Part shown: piece after piece, positions 25,180 to 34,686 of the stretch
Numbering within the stretch: position 1 is the stretch's first letter
Layout: every line of letters begins with the position of its first letter
NCBI RefSeq assembly: GCF_014062315.1
Contig: NZ_JACGLT010000006.1
Coordinates: 124,001 to 188,000 of the forward strand
Direction: 5' to 3'
Length of the DNA stretch: 64,000 nucleotides
Origin: Gelidibacter maritimus
GTDB lineage: Bacteria > Bacteroidota > Bacteroidia > Flavobacteriales > Flavobacteriaceae
Position numbers and translations under genes: made by a program
Notes under the pieces: generated by a model
What the model saw: only the letters and a program-made list of their open reading frames with translations
Databases searched by the model: none
Told to the model about the DNA's origin: nothing

Positions 25180-25203
25180 AAGGAGGTTATTAGCCTCCTT
25201 TTT
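25180..25203 (+). terminator. Terminator of nrdJ
   Basis: AAGGAGG (25180-25186) pairs with CCTCCTT (25194-25200), preceded by A6 and followed by T. Confidence 0.82.
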
Positions 25204-25263
25204 ACTTTCTTAAAAAATAAGTTCTATTCTCTGTTAATTGAGTCAGGCCAATTTAATTTTGCA

Positions 25264-25416
25264 ATGTCGTTCAGAAAGTAAAGTTATATTTCTGTTCTAA
25301 GGCCTTGAGATTGATCTGCATAGCCTTAGTTATGGAGATCATGAACAACCTGACCGGTATGGGGGCAAATAGAACAGAAAATGAAAAAGCGTTAATGCAA
25401 CATTGCATGGCTAACT
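25264..25416. repeat. Diverged interspersed repeat, copy A
   Basis: About 150 bp resembling 36806-36957 along its whole length; by hand count 46 of the first 60 aligned positions and 37 of 46 near the end agree. It sits between the nrdJ terminator and the stop of the ABC gene. It has stop codons in the frames I checked. The origin is unknown: degraded mobile-element end or noncoding element. Confidence 0.65.
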
Positions 25417-25421
25417 TGGTA

Positions 25422-26105
25422 TCAATCATGAAATCCATTTCTTGCTTTCAATTTTCCCGGATTTATATAGTTGTAATCCTCAAGCTCTTCCAAGTTGTCG
25501 ATTATTTTAGTACAACCGTTTTTCAATAGATAAAGGGTATCCGACATGTCAATGACATCATTAAAATAATGGTCGGTAATGATTATGATTTTTTCTGATT
25601 TCTCTATCTCAATCAGTTTTTTGATTTTTTCAATGTGTAAAGGTGAAATGTTGGAAAATGGTTCATCCAATAAAACAATAGCCGCTTCTCTTTTTAAGAT
25701 GCTATAAGTTTCAATAACGCGACGTTCACCTCCAGATAATTTGCTTATGCGTGTGTTGTAATAGTTCTGAAACTTTTCAAAATGGTTAACAAACGTGTTC
25801 CACTCCAAATTCATCATTTGAAACAGAGTTTTAACCTTCAAATGATCAGGCGCTAACTGATGTTGTGGCAAATAAGAGGCCATATTCAGGGTGTAGAGTG
25901 GTCTTTTAAGTGGTTTTTTGTCAAGTCTGACAAGTTTATATTTTGGCTTTAATGAACCGAATAAAATTTGGAGCAAACAACTTTTTCCGGAGCCATTTCT
26001 GCCAAGAATTCCAACAATCTGTCCAGTTTCAGCCTTTAAGTAAATGCCATTAAGAATGCGTCGTTCTTTAAAATACAACTCAATACTATCCAGCTCAATA
26101 ATCAT
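25422..26105 (-). CDS. ABC transporter ATP-binding protein, 227 aa
   Basis: A single nucleotide-binding domain with Walker A GRNGSGKS (35-42), Q-loop YLPQ (78-81), signature LSGGE (123-127), Walker B IVLLDEP (143-149) and switch histidine in ITDHY. It overlaps by 4 bp the end of the upstream 96-aa membrane protein, so the two form one operon and probably one complex. No larger permease is adjacent. The stop lies 6 bp from repeat copy A. Substrate unknown. Confidence 0.88.
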   Translation of the reverse strand: MIIELDSIELYFKERRILNGIYLKAETGQIVGILGRNGSGKSCLLQILFGSLKPKYKLVRLDKKPLKRPLYTLNMASYLPQHQLAPDHLKVKTLFQMMNLEWNTFVNHFEKFQNYYNTRISKLSGGERRVIETYSILKREAAIVLLDEPFSNISPLHIEKIKKLIEIEKSEKIIIITDHYFNDVIDMSDTLYLLKNGCTKIIDNLEELEDYNYINPGKLKARNGFHD

Positions 26106-26392
26106 ATAAATGCTTTCATCAATAGCAGAAAGCTAATGGTTATTGTTATGTCAATTACAAAAAGTGTGAAAAATAACCGCCATGTAGAAATTCCCAAATT
26201 CTTATAAAAAATCAATTTGCGCTTAGCGTTGGTTTCACGTATTAAATAATAGATAAAAGATGTGAGCAGTAGTTTGACGATAATGCTCGGAAGAATGTGA
26301 GGTGTGAAAATGACAATTAAAATATTGATGGCCATGGACCACAAAAAGAAGGGTTTATAAAATAGTATTATGGCGCCTAAACGGTGTGTCAT
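26102..26392 (-). CDS. Small integral membrane protein paired with the ABC ATPase, 96 aa
   Basis: Three or four hydrophobic segments (about 7-28, 31-49 and 70-94) surround a basic central stretch (RETNAKRKLIFYKNLGIS). The TTG/ATG-proximal region and the 4-bp overlap with the ATPase gene indicate translational coupling. The segment YKNLGISTWRLFF resembles the coupling-helix neighbourhood of small permeases, but the protein is far shorter than normal ABC permeases, so it may be a minimal subunit or an accessory. Function inferred from neighbour only. Confidence 0.65.
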   Translation of the reverse strand: MTHRLGAIILFYKPFFLWSMAINILIVIFTPHILPSIIVKLLLTSFIYYLIRETNAKRKLIFYKNLGISTWRLFFTLFVIDITITISFLLLMKAFI

Positions 26393-26535
26393 AACTAATG
26401 AACGAAGTTTTTAGGAACTTATTTCTTAAAATTAAATGAACTCAGCTTTTTTTTTTGAATGGCAAATCATGTTTCTATTGTGCCGATACTTTAGGTCATA
26501 ATGAAATTTCCCAATTCAAAATTAAGAAATTATTG

Positions 26536-26543
26536 TACTTTTG
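26536..26543 (+). promoter_or_regulatory. -7 box of prfA
   Basis: TACTTTTG lies 19 bp before the chosen prfA start and downstream of the longer alternative start at 26455, which argues for the shorter protein. Confidence 0.55.
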
Positions 26544-26562
26544 TATCACAATTAAACCATTT

Positions 26563-27639
26563 ATGTTAGACAAGTTACAAATAGTAAAACAACGTTTTGA
26601 TGAGGTTAGCGATTTAATAATCCAACCGGATATCATATCTGATCAGAAGCGTTATATTGACCTTAATAAAGAGTATAAGGAGTTACGCCAGTTGATGGAT
26701 AAGCGTGAGGCGTATTTAGAATTGACTAACAATTTGGCCGAAGCCGAAGAGATTATTAATGACGGTAGCGACCCAGAAATGGTCGAAATGGCCAAAATGC
26801 AATATGACGAAGCCAAGGAAGGTATTCCAAAGCTGGAAGAAGAAATCCGGATGATGTTGATTCCTAAGGACCCCGAAGATGTCAAAAATGCTGTCGTGGA
26901 GCTTCGTGCTGGAACTGGCGGTGATGAGGCCAGTATTTTTGCTGGTGATTTGTTCAGAATGTACAGTAAATATTGTGAAAGCAAAGGTTGGAAAGTAGAT
27001 GTAGTGGATTATAGTGAAGGCACCAATGGTGGTTTCAAAGAAATTCAATTTGCCATCTCTGGCGAAGATGTTTATGGTACCATGAAATTTGAGGCTGGAG
27101 TGCACCGTGTGCAACGCGTACCTCAAACAGAAACCCAAGGTCGTGTCCATACCAGTGCGGCAACGGTGATGGTGTTTCCAGAAGCTGAAGAGTTTGATGT
27201 GGAAATCAATCCGAAAGATGTGCGTATTGATTTTTTCTGTTCCTCTGGTCCAGGAGGTCAATCAGTTAACACCACATATTCTGCGGTGCGTTTAACCCAT
27301 ATTCCAACAGGATTGGTAGCACAATGTCAAGATCAGAAGTCGCAACACAAAAATAAGGAGAAGGCATTTAAAGTACTTCGATCACGATTATACGAGATGG
27401 AATTGGCTAAGAAAAATGCCGAAGATGCTGAGAAAAGAGGCTCTATGGTAAGCTCAGGAGATAGAAGTGCTAAAATTAGAACCTACAACTATTCGCAAGG
27501 ACGTGTTACCGATCATAGGATTGGTTTGACACTTTATGACTTGAATAATATTGTCAATGGCGATATTCAGCGTATCATTGACGAGTTGCAATTGGCAGAA
27601 AACACCCAGAAGCTACAAGCAAATACAGATGCAATTTAA
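26563..27639 (+). CDS. prfA: Peptide chain release factor 1
   Basis: This 358-aa protein starts [19 protein letters not shown]; the frame extends 36 codons upstream, but the promoter box and family length support ATG 26563. It has [16 protein letters not shown] (115-130), the codon-recognition domain ending [10 protein letters not shown], and the catalytic GGQ loop [10 protein letters not shown] (227-236, GGQ 231-233). It releases nascent peptides at UAA and UAG. A terminator separates it from pyrF by a few bases. Confidence 0.95.
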   Translation: MLDKLQIVKQRFDEVSDLIIQPDIISDQKRYIDLNKEYKELRQLMDKREAYLELTNNLAEAEEIINDGSDPEMVEMAKMQYDEAKEGIPKLEEEIRMMLIPKDPEDVKNAVVELRAGTGGDEASIFAGDLFRMYSKYCESKGWKVDVVDYSEGTNGGFKEIQFAISGEDVYGTMKFEAGVHRVQRVPQTETQGRVHTSAATVMVFPEAEEFDVEINPKDVRIDFFCSSGPGGQSVNTTYSAVRLTHIPTGLVAQCQDQKSQHKNKEKAFKVLRSRLYEMELAKKNAEDAEKRGSMVSSGDRSAKIRTYNYSQGRVTDHRIGLTLYDLNNIVNGDIQRIIDELQLAENTQKLQANTDAI

Positions 27640-27643
27640 TATC

Positions 27644-27668
27644 AAGCCTCAATTTGAGGCTTTTTTTT
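27644..27668 (+). terminator. Terminator between prfA and pyrF
   Basis: AAGCCTCA-ATT-TGAGGCTT followed by T6. The pyrF start is only 6 bp beyond, so read-through into pyrF must occur or pyrF has an unseen promoter. Confidence 0.8.
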
Positions 27669-27673
27669 GATGT

Positions 27674-28492
27674 ATGACTACACAACAACTCATTGATCAA
27701 ATCAAATTAAAAAAATCTTTCCTGTGTATTGGATTGGATGTTGATTTGAATAAAGTTCCGCAGCATCTTCTAAAAGAAGAAGATCCTATTTTTGCTTTTA
27801 ATAAAGCTATAATTGACGCTACGCACCATTTGTGTGTAGCTTATAAACCCAATACAGCGTTTTATGAAGCTTACGGACTAAAAGGTTGGGAATCACTCGA
27901 CAAAACGATCAAATACCTCAATCAGAACCATCCCGAAATATTCACTATTGCCGATGCTAAACGTGGTGATATTGGCAATACAAGCAAGATGTACGCAAAA
28001 GCATTTTTTGAAGATTTTGGCTTTGATAGTGTTACCGTTGCGCCTTATATGGGACAGGATTCTGTTGAACCTTTTTTAGAATTTAAAGACAAACACACCA
28101 TTCTCTTGGCCTTGACTTCCAATGCAGGCGCTTATGATTTTCAGACCCAAACAGTTGACGGCAAGGAAGTTTATAAACACGTTTTGGAAACTTCAAAATC
28201 GTGGAAAAATGCCGCTAACTTAATGTATGTTGTGGGAGCTACAAAAGCGGAATATTTAGCTGACATCCGTAAAATTATTCCTGACAGCTTCTTGCTCGTT
28301 CCGGGGGTAGGGGCGCAAGGAGGAAACCTCAAAGAGGTATGCAAATACGGAATGATAGCGTCAGTTGGGCTATTGATCAACTCTTCAAGAGGCATCATCT
28401 ATGCCTCAAACGGAAAGGATTTTGCTGAGGTGGCTGCCGAGAAAGCGAGTGAATTGCAGATAGAAATGGCCGCCATCTTAGAAAGCCTATAA
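27674..28492 (+). CDS. pyrF: Orotidine 5'-phosphate decarboxylase, type 2
   Basis: The 272-aa length and motif [22 protein letters not shown] place it in the longer type 2 PyrF group, also seen in mycobacteria and Bacteroidota. [44 protein letters not shown] and [11 protein letters not shown] line the barrel active site (K in KRGD catalytic). It makes UMP from OMP in the cytosol. It starts right after the prfA terminator. Confidence 0.93.
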   Translation: MTTQQLIDQIKLKKSFLCIGLDVDLNKVPQHLLKEEDPIFAFNKAIIDATHHLCVAYKPNTAFYEAYGLKGWESLDKTIKYLNQNHPEIFTIADAKRGDIGNTSKMYAKAFFEDFGFDSVTVAPYMGQDSVEPFLEFKDKHTILLALTSNAGAYDFQTQTVDGKEVYKHVLETSKSWKNAANLMYVVGATKAEYLADIRKIIPDSFLLVPGVGAQGGNLKEVCKYGMIASVGLLINSSRGIIYASNGKDFAEVAAEKASELQIEMAAILESL

Positions 28493-28584
28493 TGTTTTTG
28501 TCCACTTTTTTGGTTACTCGTATTTTATTTATAAAATTTAAGAAGGATTTTCGTTGGTGCTCTGTCGCCTGGAGTTAGAATTAA

Positions 28585-29373
28585 ATGAAAGATCAACTCA
28601 ACCGACATATTAAAGTAGATAAAACTCCAGAACGGGTCATCTCCTTGGTTCCATCACAAACTGAGCTGCTGGTCGATTTAGGTTTGGAATCTTCAATTGT
28701 AGGAATTACTAAATTCTGCGTCCACCCAGCCCATCTTAAAGAAAATAAAACTATCGTTGGCGGTACCAAACAGGTTCATCTAGATAGAATTAAAGATTTG
28801 AAACCTGATATCATCTTATGTAATAAAGAGGAAAACACCAAACAGATGATTCAGGAATTGGAGTCTATTGCTACCGTGCACATTAGTGATATCTATACAA
28901 TTGAAGATACTTTGGAATTGATTGAAATGTATGGCGCGCTATTCTCAAAAGAAGACGCCGCCATTAAAATTAGCCAGGAAATCTCTAAAAAGAAATTTGA
29001 GTTTGAAGGTTTCATAGCGAATAAACCTAAAAAAACTGCCGCTTATTTTATATGGAAAGACCCGTGGATGGTCGCTGCAAAAGATAATTTTATAGATGAA
29101 TTATTGCAATTAAACGGCTTAGAGAATTATTATGGGCACCTCAGTCGCTACCCAGAAGTCTTGCTCGACGCATCACTGACGGAAAACGCAGAACTTGTGT
29201 TGCTGTCAAGCGAACCATTTCCATTCAAAGAGAAGCACATACAAGACATCAGGCCATTCTTCCCGAAGGCCACCATTCATGTGGTGGATGGCGAACTGTT
29301 TTCTTGGTATGGATCGCGATTATTGAAAGCGTTTGATTATTTTAAAACGCTGCATCAACATCAGTGGGCTTAG
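28585..29373 (+). CDS. BtuF/TroA-type helical-backbone binding protein without signal peptide
   Basis: A 262-aa protein with the two-lobe fold of cobalamin/iron-siderophore binding proteins: RVISLVPSQTELLVDLGL, VGGTKQVHLDRIKDLKPDII, then a second lobe with FIDELLQLNGLENYYG and WYGSRLLKAFDYF. It starts MKDQLNRHIKVDKTPERV with no signal sequence, and no lipobox is present, so it may act in the cytosol or belong to the signal-less BtuF-like group. No permease gene adjoins. Its 3' end overlaps the convergent small gene by 32 bp. B12 binding is only a possibility. Confidence 0.75.
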   Translation: MKDQLNRHIKVDKTPERVISLVPSQTELLVDLGLESSIVGITKFCVHPAHLKENKTIVGGTKQVHLDRIKDLKPDIILCNKEENTKQMIQELESIATVHISDIYTIEDTLELIEMYGALFSKEDAAIKISQEISKKKFEFEGFIANKPKKTAAYFIWKDPWMVAAKDNFIDELLQLNGLENYYGHLSRYPEVLLDASLTENAELVLLSSEPFPFKEKHIQDIRPFFPKATIHVVDGELFSWYGSRLLKAFDYFKTLHQHQWA

Positions 29374-29569
29374 AATTCTTTAAGTTGAGGATGATCTTTC
29401 TCAGTTTGGAAGCTTCATGGTATAAAAAGTCACTTAAACTGGCGTCCAATTGTAGCATATTATAGGCTTCTTCGGTGAATTTTATGTAGTTTTTCTCAAC
29501 TTCCTTTAAGTTCAATACCTCATTGAGGCTAAACTTAACTTTTCCAACTTTGCAATTTTGTGTATTCAT
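29342..29569 (-). CDS. Small helical protein, 75 aa, Lacal_2735-like
   Basis: The core YIKFTEEAYNMLQLDASLSDFLYHEASKLRKII matches the pattern of short flavobacterial Lacal_2735-family proteins (Y-KxxEEAY-L-x-SD-xxxEAxKI). It resembles the next gene upstream (29655-29855): EEAYN.. D.SLSD.. EA.KL versus EQAYN.. DHALSD.. KAIKL. Probably a helical hairpin in the cytosol. The ending overlaps the BtuF-like gene. Function unknown. Confidence 0.65.
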   Translation of the reverse strand: MNTQNCKVGKVKFSLNEVLNLKEVEKNYIKFTEEAYNMLQLDASLSDFLYHEASKLRKIILNLKNSKPTDVDAAF

Positions 29570-29654
29570 AGGTTATTAGGATATGTTCTTAATCTATAAA
29601 TACGTATTGTAAGTTGCTAAGGATGTGGTGAGAACGTTAAAGTTTTGGTAATAA

Positions 29655-29855
29655 TTAATTTAACCTTTTTACAGGCGCCTCTCTATTTAAATATTTTAAA
29701 CGGTTCAGTTTATTTAAAAGCTTGATGGCTTTGTATTCTGAAATATCACTTAAGGCATGATCCGTTTGACGGAAGTTGTAGGCTTGTTCAATAAGTTGCT
29801 TATACCGCAATTGTAGTTTGAGTTGGTGCGTTTTAATTTCCAAGGAGGTTTTCAT
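29655..29855 (-). CDS. Small helical protein, 66 aa, paralogue of the neighbouring gene
   Basis: LRYKQLIEQAYNFRQTDHA and LSDISEYKAIKLLNKLNRL give the same helical hairpin pattern as 29342-29569. Start MKTSLEIKTHQLKL follows a plausible leader; rich in K, L and Q, no signal peptide. The two genes are 85 bp apart on the same strand and likely arose by duplication. Function unknown. Confidence 0.65.
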   Translation of the reverse strand: MKTSLEIKTHQLKLQLRYKQLIEQAYNFRQTDHALSDISEYKAIKLLNKLNRLKYLNREAPVKRLN

Positions 29856-29928
29856 GACTACAAGAGTTTATAAGTTAAATATATTTAAAATACACTTAGC
29901 GAGCAAGTTAAATTTTTAAAATAATTAT

Positions 29929-29958
29929 AAAAAAAGCCGGTGGATAGATGCCACCGAC
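29929..29958 (-). terminator. Terminator of the DUF4197 gene
   Basis: On the minus strand GTCGGTGG pairs with CCACCGGC (one G-A/C mismatch position) and is followed by T7. Confidence 0.75.
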
Positions 29959-30003
29959 TTATGAACTTAGCAAATTGATGCTTTAATGCTTAATGTTATC
30001 AGA

Positions 30004-30717
30004 TTATTTCCTGTCTTGAAGTGCAAAAACCCGTCTTAAAAGATCAGTGCTTCTAGCACCCACTTTGTTTCTGATTTCTTTTTCTTCAACTGCAATCATT
30101 GTGTATACTCCTTCCAAGGCTTGTTCGGTGACATAATCCGTTAAATCTGGATTGACTTTGCTGGTGAACGGAATTGAATTATACCTATTAATCAGATTTT
30201 GCCATATCTGATCGGCACCCACCTTAGCGAACGAATTATTGATAACCGGATGAAATTTATCGTACAAAGATGTTTGGGTTTTGCTGGTCAGATATTGTGT
30301 AGCGGCGTCATCAGTACCCAAAAGAATGTTTCGCGCATCGGCAAAGGTAATTTCCTTTACAGCATTCACAAAAATTGGAGTGGCTTCCTTAACGGCGTCC
30401 TCAGCAGCACGATTGAGTACTTTTAAACCTTCATCGGCCAAGTTTCCAAGTCCTATATCACGCAAACCTTTATCCACCTTTTGTAATTCTGCAGGTAAAA
30501 GTATTTTAACCAGTTCATTTTTATAAAAACCATCCGTTTTGGTCAGTTTAGTCACTTGTTTTTCAATACCCATATCCAGTGCTTGTCTCAGACCCGATGC
30601 AATATCTGTGTTGCTTAAAACGCCACCGCCTTGTGGTAAGGAATCAACAACGCCTTGCAATTCAGCACAGGAATTTAAAGTGAATATGGCAAGCAAAATA
30701 AATAAGGATTTTCTCAT
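30004..30717 (-). CDS. DUF4197 lipoprotein, 237 aa
   Basis: The signal peptide ends LNSC (Cys17), so the protein should be lipidated. ALDMGIEKQVTKLTKTDGFYKNELVKILLP, LADEGLKVLNRAAEDAVKEA and TFADARNILLGTDDAATQYL are typical DUF4197 sequence, all predicted helical. It is widespread in Bacteroidota and Proteobacteria without known role. It stands alone with a clear terminator. Confidence 0.85.
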   Translation of the reverse strand: MRKSLFILLAIFTLNSCAELQGVVDSLPQGGGVLSNTDIASGLRQALDMGIEKQVTKLTKTDGFYKNELVKILLPAELQKVDKGLRDIGLGNLADEGLKVLNRAAEDAVKEATPIFVNAVKEITFADARNILLGTDDAATQYLTSKTQTSLYDKFHPVINNSFAKVGADQIWQNLINRYNSIPFTSKVNPDLTDYVTEQALEGVYTMIAVEEKEIRNKVGARSTDLLRRVFALQDRK

Positions 30718-30946
30718 AATTATCGATTTTAAGATAACCTCAAAAATATATCAAATAGTTCGGATTTTAGGTTTTTGGGCAAGTTTTTGAAATAAAAACC
30801 GGGTTTTACGCTATATCTTTTTAAGGCATTTAAATATAGTGATATTTTTAGATGAGTTGATCTATGCCTTAAAAAGGATGCCGCTACAACCCCTCTTGCA
30901 AATTTAAACTATTCATAATATGAGGTGACTTCTTTTATAAAATCTG

Positions 30947-30954
30947 TAAATTTG
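30947..30954 (+). promoter_or_regulatory. -7 box of the mutase gene
   Basis: TAAATTTG lies 27 bp upstream of the start at 30982. Confidence 0.5.
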
Positions 30955-30981
30955 CAGGACGTATAATTTCAAGTTTTAATA

Positions 30982-33900
30982 ATGATACAAGCAACACCAT
31001 ATAAACCGAAACATAAAGTAAGAATTGTAACTGCCGCTTCTCTTTTTGATGGGCATGATGCAGCCATCAACATCATGCGCCGTATCATCCAATCTACCGG
31101 AGTTGAAGTGATTCATTTAGGTCATGATAGAAGTGTGGAAGAAGTGGTCAATACTGCCATTCAAGAAGATGTCAATGCCATTGCTATTACTTCCTATCAA
31201 GGGGGACATAATGAGTACTTTAAATATATGTATGATCTGTTAAAGGAAAAAGGTGCAGGGCACATCAAGATTTTTGGCGGCGGCGGGGGTGTCATCCTGC
31301 CTTCAGAAATTAAAGAGTTGATGGATTATGGCATTACCAGAATTTATGCTCCAGACGATGGAAGAGAAATGGGGTTGCAAGGCATGATCAATGATTTGGT
31401 GAAGACTTCTGATTATGCCATAGGAGATGTGCTGGATGTTGAATTGAAGGATTTAAATAAGAAGAATCCAAAAGCTATTGCACGTATTATTTCTTCAGCT
31501 GAAAATTTTCCGGAGGTTGCGGATAACTTATTAGATGAAATTCATACTAAGAATAAAGCCTCCAAGACCCCCGTGCTTGGAATTACCGGAACAGGAGGTG
31601 CTGGAAAATCGTCGTTGGTGGATGAGTTGGTCCGTCGCTTTCTAATCGATTTTCCCGAGAAAACCGTTGGTTTGGTTTCTGTAGATCCGTCAAAACGAAA
31701 AACTGGCGGCGCCTTGCTAGGAGATCGTATCCGGATGAATGCCATCAACAATCCGCGTGTTTATATGCGAAGTTTGGCGACGCGCCAATCCAATCTGGCG
31801 CTCTCAAAATATGTCAATGAAGCCATAGAAGTTTTAAAAGCTGCAGAATATGATCTGATCATCATCGAAACTTCGGGCATCGGCCAATCAGACACTGAAA
31901 TTATTGAGCATTCTGATGTGTCCTTATACGTCATGACGCCTGAATTTGGTGCCGCTACGCAGTTGGAAAAAATTGATATGCTGGATTTTGCCGATTTAGT
32001 GGCCATCAATAAATTTGATAAACGTGGTTCTTTGGATGCACTCCGTGATGTCAAAAAGCAATATGTACGTAATCATCTTTTATGGGATGTAGACCCTAAA
32101 GACCTACCGGTTTTCGGAACGATTGCCTCGCAATTTAACGACCCTGGCATGAATACGCTGTATAAGGCTATTATGGATAAAATTGTGGAAATAACTAAGG
32201 CAGATTTAAAGTCTGATTTTACAATTTCTGAGGAAATGAGCGAAAAGATTTTTGTTATTCCTCCAGCAAGAACACGTTACCTATCTGAAATAGCGGAAAA
32301 TAATCGGGCCTACGATAAAACGGCGGCCGAACAAGTTGAAGTGGCACAAAAGCTGTACGGGATTTATAAAACCATCGAATCGGTTATTGGCAGTGCACCT
32401 GAATTGGATAAAGCGGGTATCGATAGCACCTCGGTCAAATCAAGCGGAGATGACAACAAAGACTTCCTAAAACTGTTGGTAGGCGAATTTGATCGTGTTA
32501 AATTAAATCTCGATCCCTACAATTGGGAGGTTATTATCGGTTGGGATGACAAAGTCAACACCTACAAAGATCCAATCTATTCATTTAAAGTAAGAGATAA
32601 AGAAATAAAGATTGAGACCCATACCGAATCACTTTCGCATCTTCAAATTCCAAAGGTGGCCCTGCCAAAGTATCAAGCTTGGGGTGATATTTTACAGTGG
32701 GTTTTACAGGAGAATGTACCTGGTGAGTTTCCGTTTGCCTCCGGACTCTATCCTTTTAAAAGAACTGGCGAGGATCCGGCACGTATGTTTGCTGGTGAAG
32801 GTGGGCCGGAACGGACCAATCGTCGTTTCCATTATGTGAGTATGGGCTTACCGGCAAAACGCTTGTCCACCGCTTTTGATAGTGTTACACTTTATGGAAA
32901 TGATCCAGACCATCGTCCTGATATCTATGGGAAAATTGGAAACGCAGGAGTGAGTATCTGTTGTTTGGATGATGCCAAGAAACTGTATTCCGGTTTTAAT
33001 CTATCGCACCCAATGACCTCTGTAAGTATGACCATCAATGGCCCTGCACCTATGCTACTGGGCTTTTTTATGAACGCTGCCATTGATCAACAATGTGAGT
33101 TGTATATCAAGGAAAATGGACTCGAAAAGGAGGTTGAGGCTAAGATTGCTAAAATCTACAAGGAAAAAGATGTAGAACGTCCTACGTATAAAGGCGATTT
33201 GCCGGAAAGCAATGACGGCTTGGGATTGATGCTTTTGGGCGTTACAGGCGATCAGGTACTGCCCAATGATGTTTATCAAGACATCAAGACCAGAACCATC
33301 GCTCAAGTGCGTGGTACCGTTCAGGCGGATATTCTAAAAGAAGATCAAGCACAAAACACTTGTATTTTCTCCACAGAATTTGCCCTACGATTAATGGGTG
33401 ATGTGCAAGAGTATTTCATTGAAAATAATGTGCGTAACTTTTATTCTGTTTCTATTTCAGGATATCATATTGCAGAAGCTGGAGCGAATCCAATTACTCA
33501 GCTGGCCTTAACCCTATCCAATGGGTTTACCTATGTGGAATATTATTTGAGTAGGGGGATGGACATCAACAAATTTGGGCCAAATCTATCTTTCTTTTTC
33601 TCTAATGGCATTGATCCTGAATATGCAGTAATTGGTCGTGTAGCGCGTAAAATTTGGGCAAAGGCCATGAAACATAAATATGGCGCCGACCCAAGAGCGC
33701 AAATGTTAAAATATCATATCCAGACCTCAGGACGTAGTTTGCATGCTCAGGAAATTGACTTTAATGATATCCGTACGACGCTTCAAGCGCTATATGCTAT
33801 TTATGACAACTGTAATTCGCTGCACACAAATGCTTATGACGAAGCCATTACCACGCCAACCGAAGAATCTGTGAGACGTGCCATGGCCATTCAATTGATC

Positions 33901-34404
33901 ATTAATAAGGAATTGGGACTGGCAAAGAATGAGAATCCAATCCAAGGCTCATTTATAATTGAAGAATTGACCGATTTGGTAGAAGAAGCCGTGTTGAAGG
34001 AATTTGACCGTATTACCGAAAGGGGAGGTGTTCTCGGTGCTATGGAAACCATGTATCAACGTAGTAAAATTCAGGAAGAAAGCTTGTATTATGAGACGTT
34101 AAAACATAATGGTGATTTTCCGATCATTGGTGTAAATACCTTTTTAAGTAGTAAAGGATCACCAACCATTATTCCAAAAGAAGTGATAAGAGCCACAGAA
34201 GAAGAAAAGCAATTTCAGATTAAAACTTTAGAAAATCTCCACAAAGGGAATGATACAACAGAATTACTAAAAGACCTGCAGCATAAAGCCATCCATAACG
34301 AAAACATTTTTGAAGCGTTGATGGAAGTGTGTAAAGTGGCATCATTGGGCCAAATTACGGAAGCACTATTTGAAGTGGGTGGTCAGTATCGTAGAAATAT
34401 GTAG
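30982..34404 (+). CDS. icmF: Fused isobutyryl-CoA mutase (IcmF) with B12-binding and GTPase domains
   Basis: One 1140-aa chain joins three parts. Residues about 13-150 form the cobalamin-binding domain ([14 protein letters not shown], with the B12-ligating His24; then [14 protein letters not shown]). Residues about 195-420 are a MeaI-type G-protein chaperone with Walker A GTGGAGKS near 203-210. The rest is the acyl-CoA mutase barrel ([33 protein letters not shown] region, [11 protein letters not shown]-like segment near 950). This order defines IcmF, which converts isobutyryl-CoA and n-butyryl-CoA (or similar branched acyl-CoAs) using AdoCbl, with built-in cofactor repair. No separate mutase subunits are needed or seen. 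Confidence 0.92.
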   Translation: MIQATPYKPKHKVRIVTAASLFDGHDAAINIMRRIIQSTGVEVIHLGHDRSVEEVVNTAIQEDVNAIAITSYQGGHNEYFKYMYDLLKEKGAGHIKIFGGGGGVILPSEIKELMDYGITRIYAPDDGREMGLQGMINDLVKTSDYAIGDVLDVELKDLNKKNPKAIARIISSAENFPEVADNLLDEIHTKNKASKTPVLGITGTGGAGKSSLVDELVRRFLIDFPEKTVGLVSVDPSKRKTGGALLGDRIRMNAINNPRVYMRSLATRQSNLALSKYVNEAIEVLKAAEYDLIIIETSGIGQSDTEIIEHSDVSLYVMTPEFGAATQLEKIDMLDFADLVAINKFDKRGSLDALRDVKKQYVRNHLLWDVDPKDLPVFGTIASQFNDPGMNTLYKAIMDKIVEITKADLKSDFTISEEMSEKIFVIPPARTRYLSEIAENNRAYDKTAAEQVEVAQKLYGIYKTIESVIGSAPELDKAGIDSTSVKSSGDDNKDFLKLLVGEFDRVKLNLDPYNWEVIIGWDDKVNTYKDPIYSFKVRDKEIKIETHTESLSHLQIPKVALPKYQAWGDILQWVLQENVPGEFPFASGLYPFKRTGEDPARMFAGEGGPERTNRRFHYVSMGLPAKRLSTAFDSVTLYGNDPDHRPDIYGKIGNAGVSICCLDDAKKLYSGFNLSHPMTSVSMTINGPAPMLLGFFMNAAIDQQCELYIKENGLEKEVEAKIAKIYKEKDVERPTYKGDLPESNDGLGLMLLGVTGDQVLPNDVYQDIKTRTIAQVRGTVQADILKEDQAQNTCIFSTEFALRLMGDVQEYFIENNVRNFYSVSISGYHIAEAGANPITQLALTLSNGFTYVEYYLSRGMDINKFGPNLSFFFSNGIDPEYAVIGRVARKIWAKAMKHKYGADPRAQMLKYHIQTSGRSLHAQEIDFNDIRTTLQALYAIYDNCNSLHTNAYDEAITTPTEESVRRAMAIQLIINKELGLAKNENPIQGSFIIEELTDLVEEAVLKEFDRITERGGVLGAMETMYQRSKIQEESLYYETLKHNGDFPIIGVNTFLSSKGSPTIIPKEVIRATEEEKQFQIKTLENLHKGNDTTELLKDLQHKAIHNENIFEALMEVCKVASLGQITEALFEVGGQYRRNM

Positions 34405-34506
34405 AGAACGCTCGCGTGAAGACACTAGTTTGTAAAATAGTTTCGATAAAATGCATCTTTTTCCATCTTTTCACGTCTATTAGGTGAACCTTAAAACAAA
34501 TAGATT

Positions 34507-34608
34507 ATGAATAATAAAGAATGCATCTGCAATTGCGACAATTGCCAGATGGGAAATTGCGCCGCATGTACCTGTGAAAACTGTAGCTGTCAAGGTTGCA
34601 ACTGTTAA
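34507..34608 (+). CDS. Metallothionein-like cysteine-rich miniprotein, 33 aa
   Basis: The ORF encodes 33 residues, 11 of them cysteine, mostly as CxC and CxxC (C6-x-C8-x-C10, C18..C21-x-C23, C26-x-C28, C31-x-C33). This density suggests binding of Zn, Cu or Cd in thiolate clusters, as in bacterial metallothioneins, but it is shorter than known SmtA/BmtA proteins. It lies 78 bp before the sigma-factor gene, with a hairpin between. No signal peptide, so cytosolic. Assignment rests on composition only. Confidence 0.65.
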   Translation: MNNKECICNCDNCQMGNCAACTCENCSCQGCNC

Positions 34609-34632
34609 GCTTAGTTTAAAATGTTAATATTA

Positions 34633-34675
34633 AGGGTCTATTTTAGTAATTTTATACTAAAGTAGACTCTTTTTT
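34633..34675 (+). terminator. Hairpin terminator or attenuator between miniprotein and sigma factor genes
   Basis: GGGTCTATTTTAGTA pairs with TACTAAAGTAGACTC with two mismatches, followed by T6. The sigma-factor ATG lies 12 bp further, so read-through would control it. Confidence 0.65.
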
Positions 34676-34686
34676 AATGAGCTAAT

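Noticed and set aside
25305-25529. 74-codon frame across repeat copy A
   Set aside because: Runs into the ABC gene in the antisense direction; copy B does not keep the frame open along its length.
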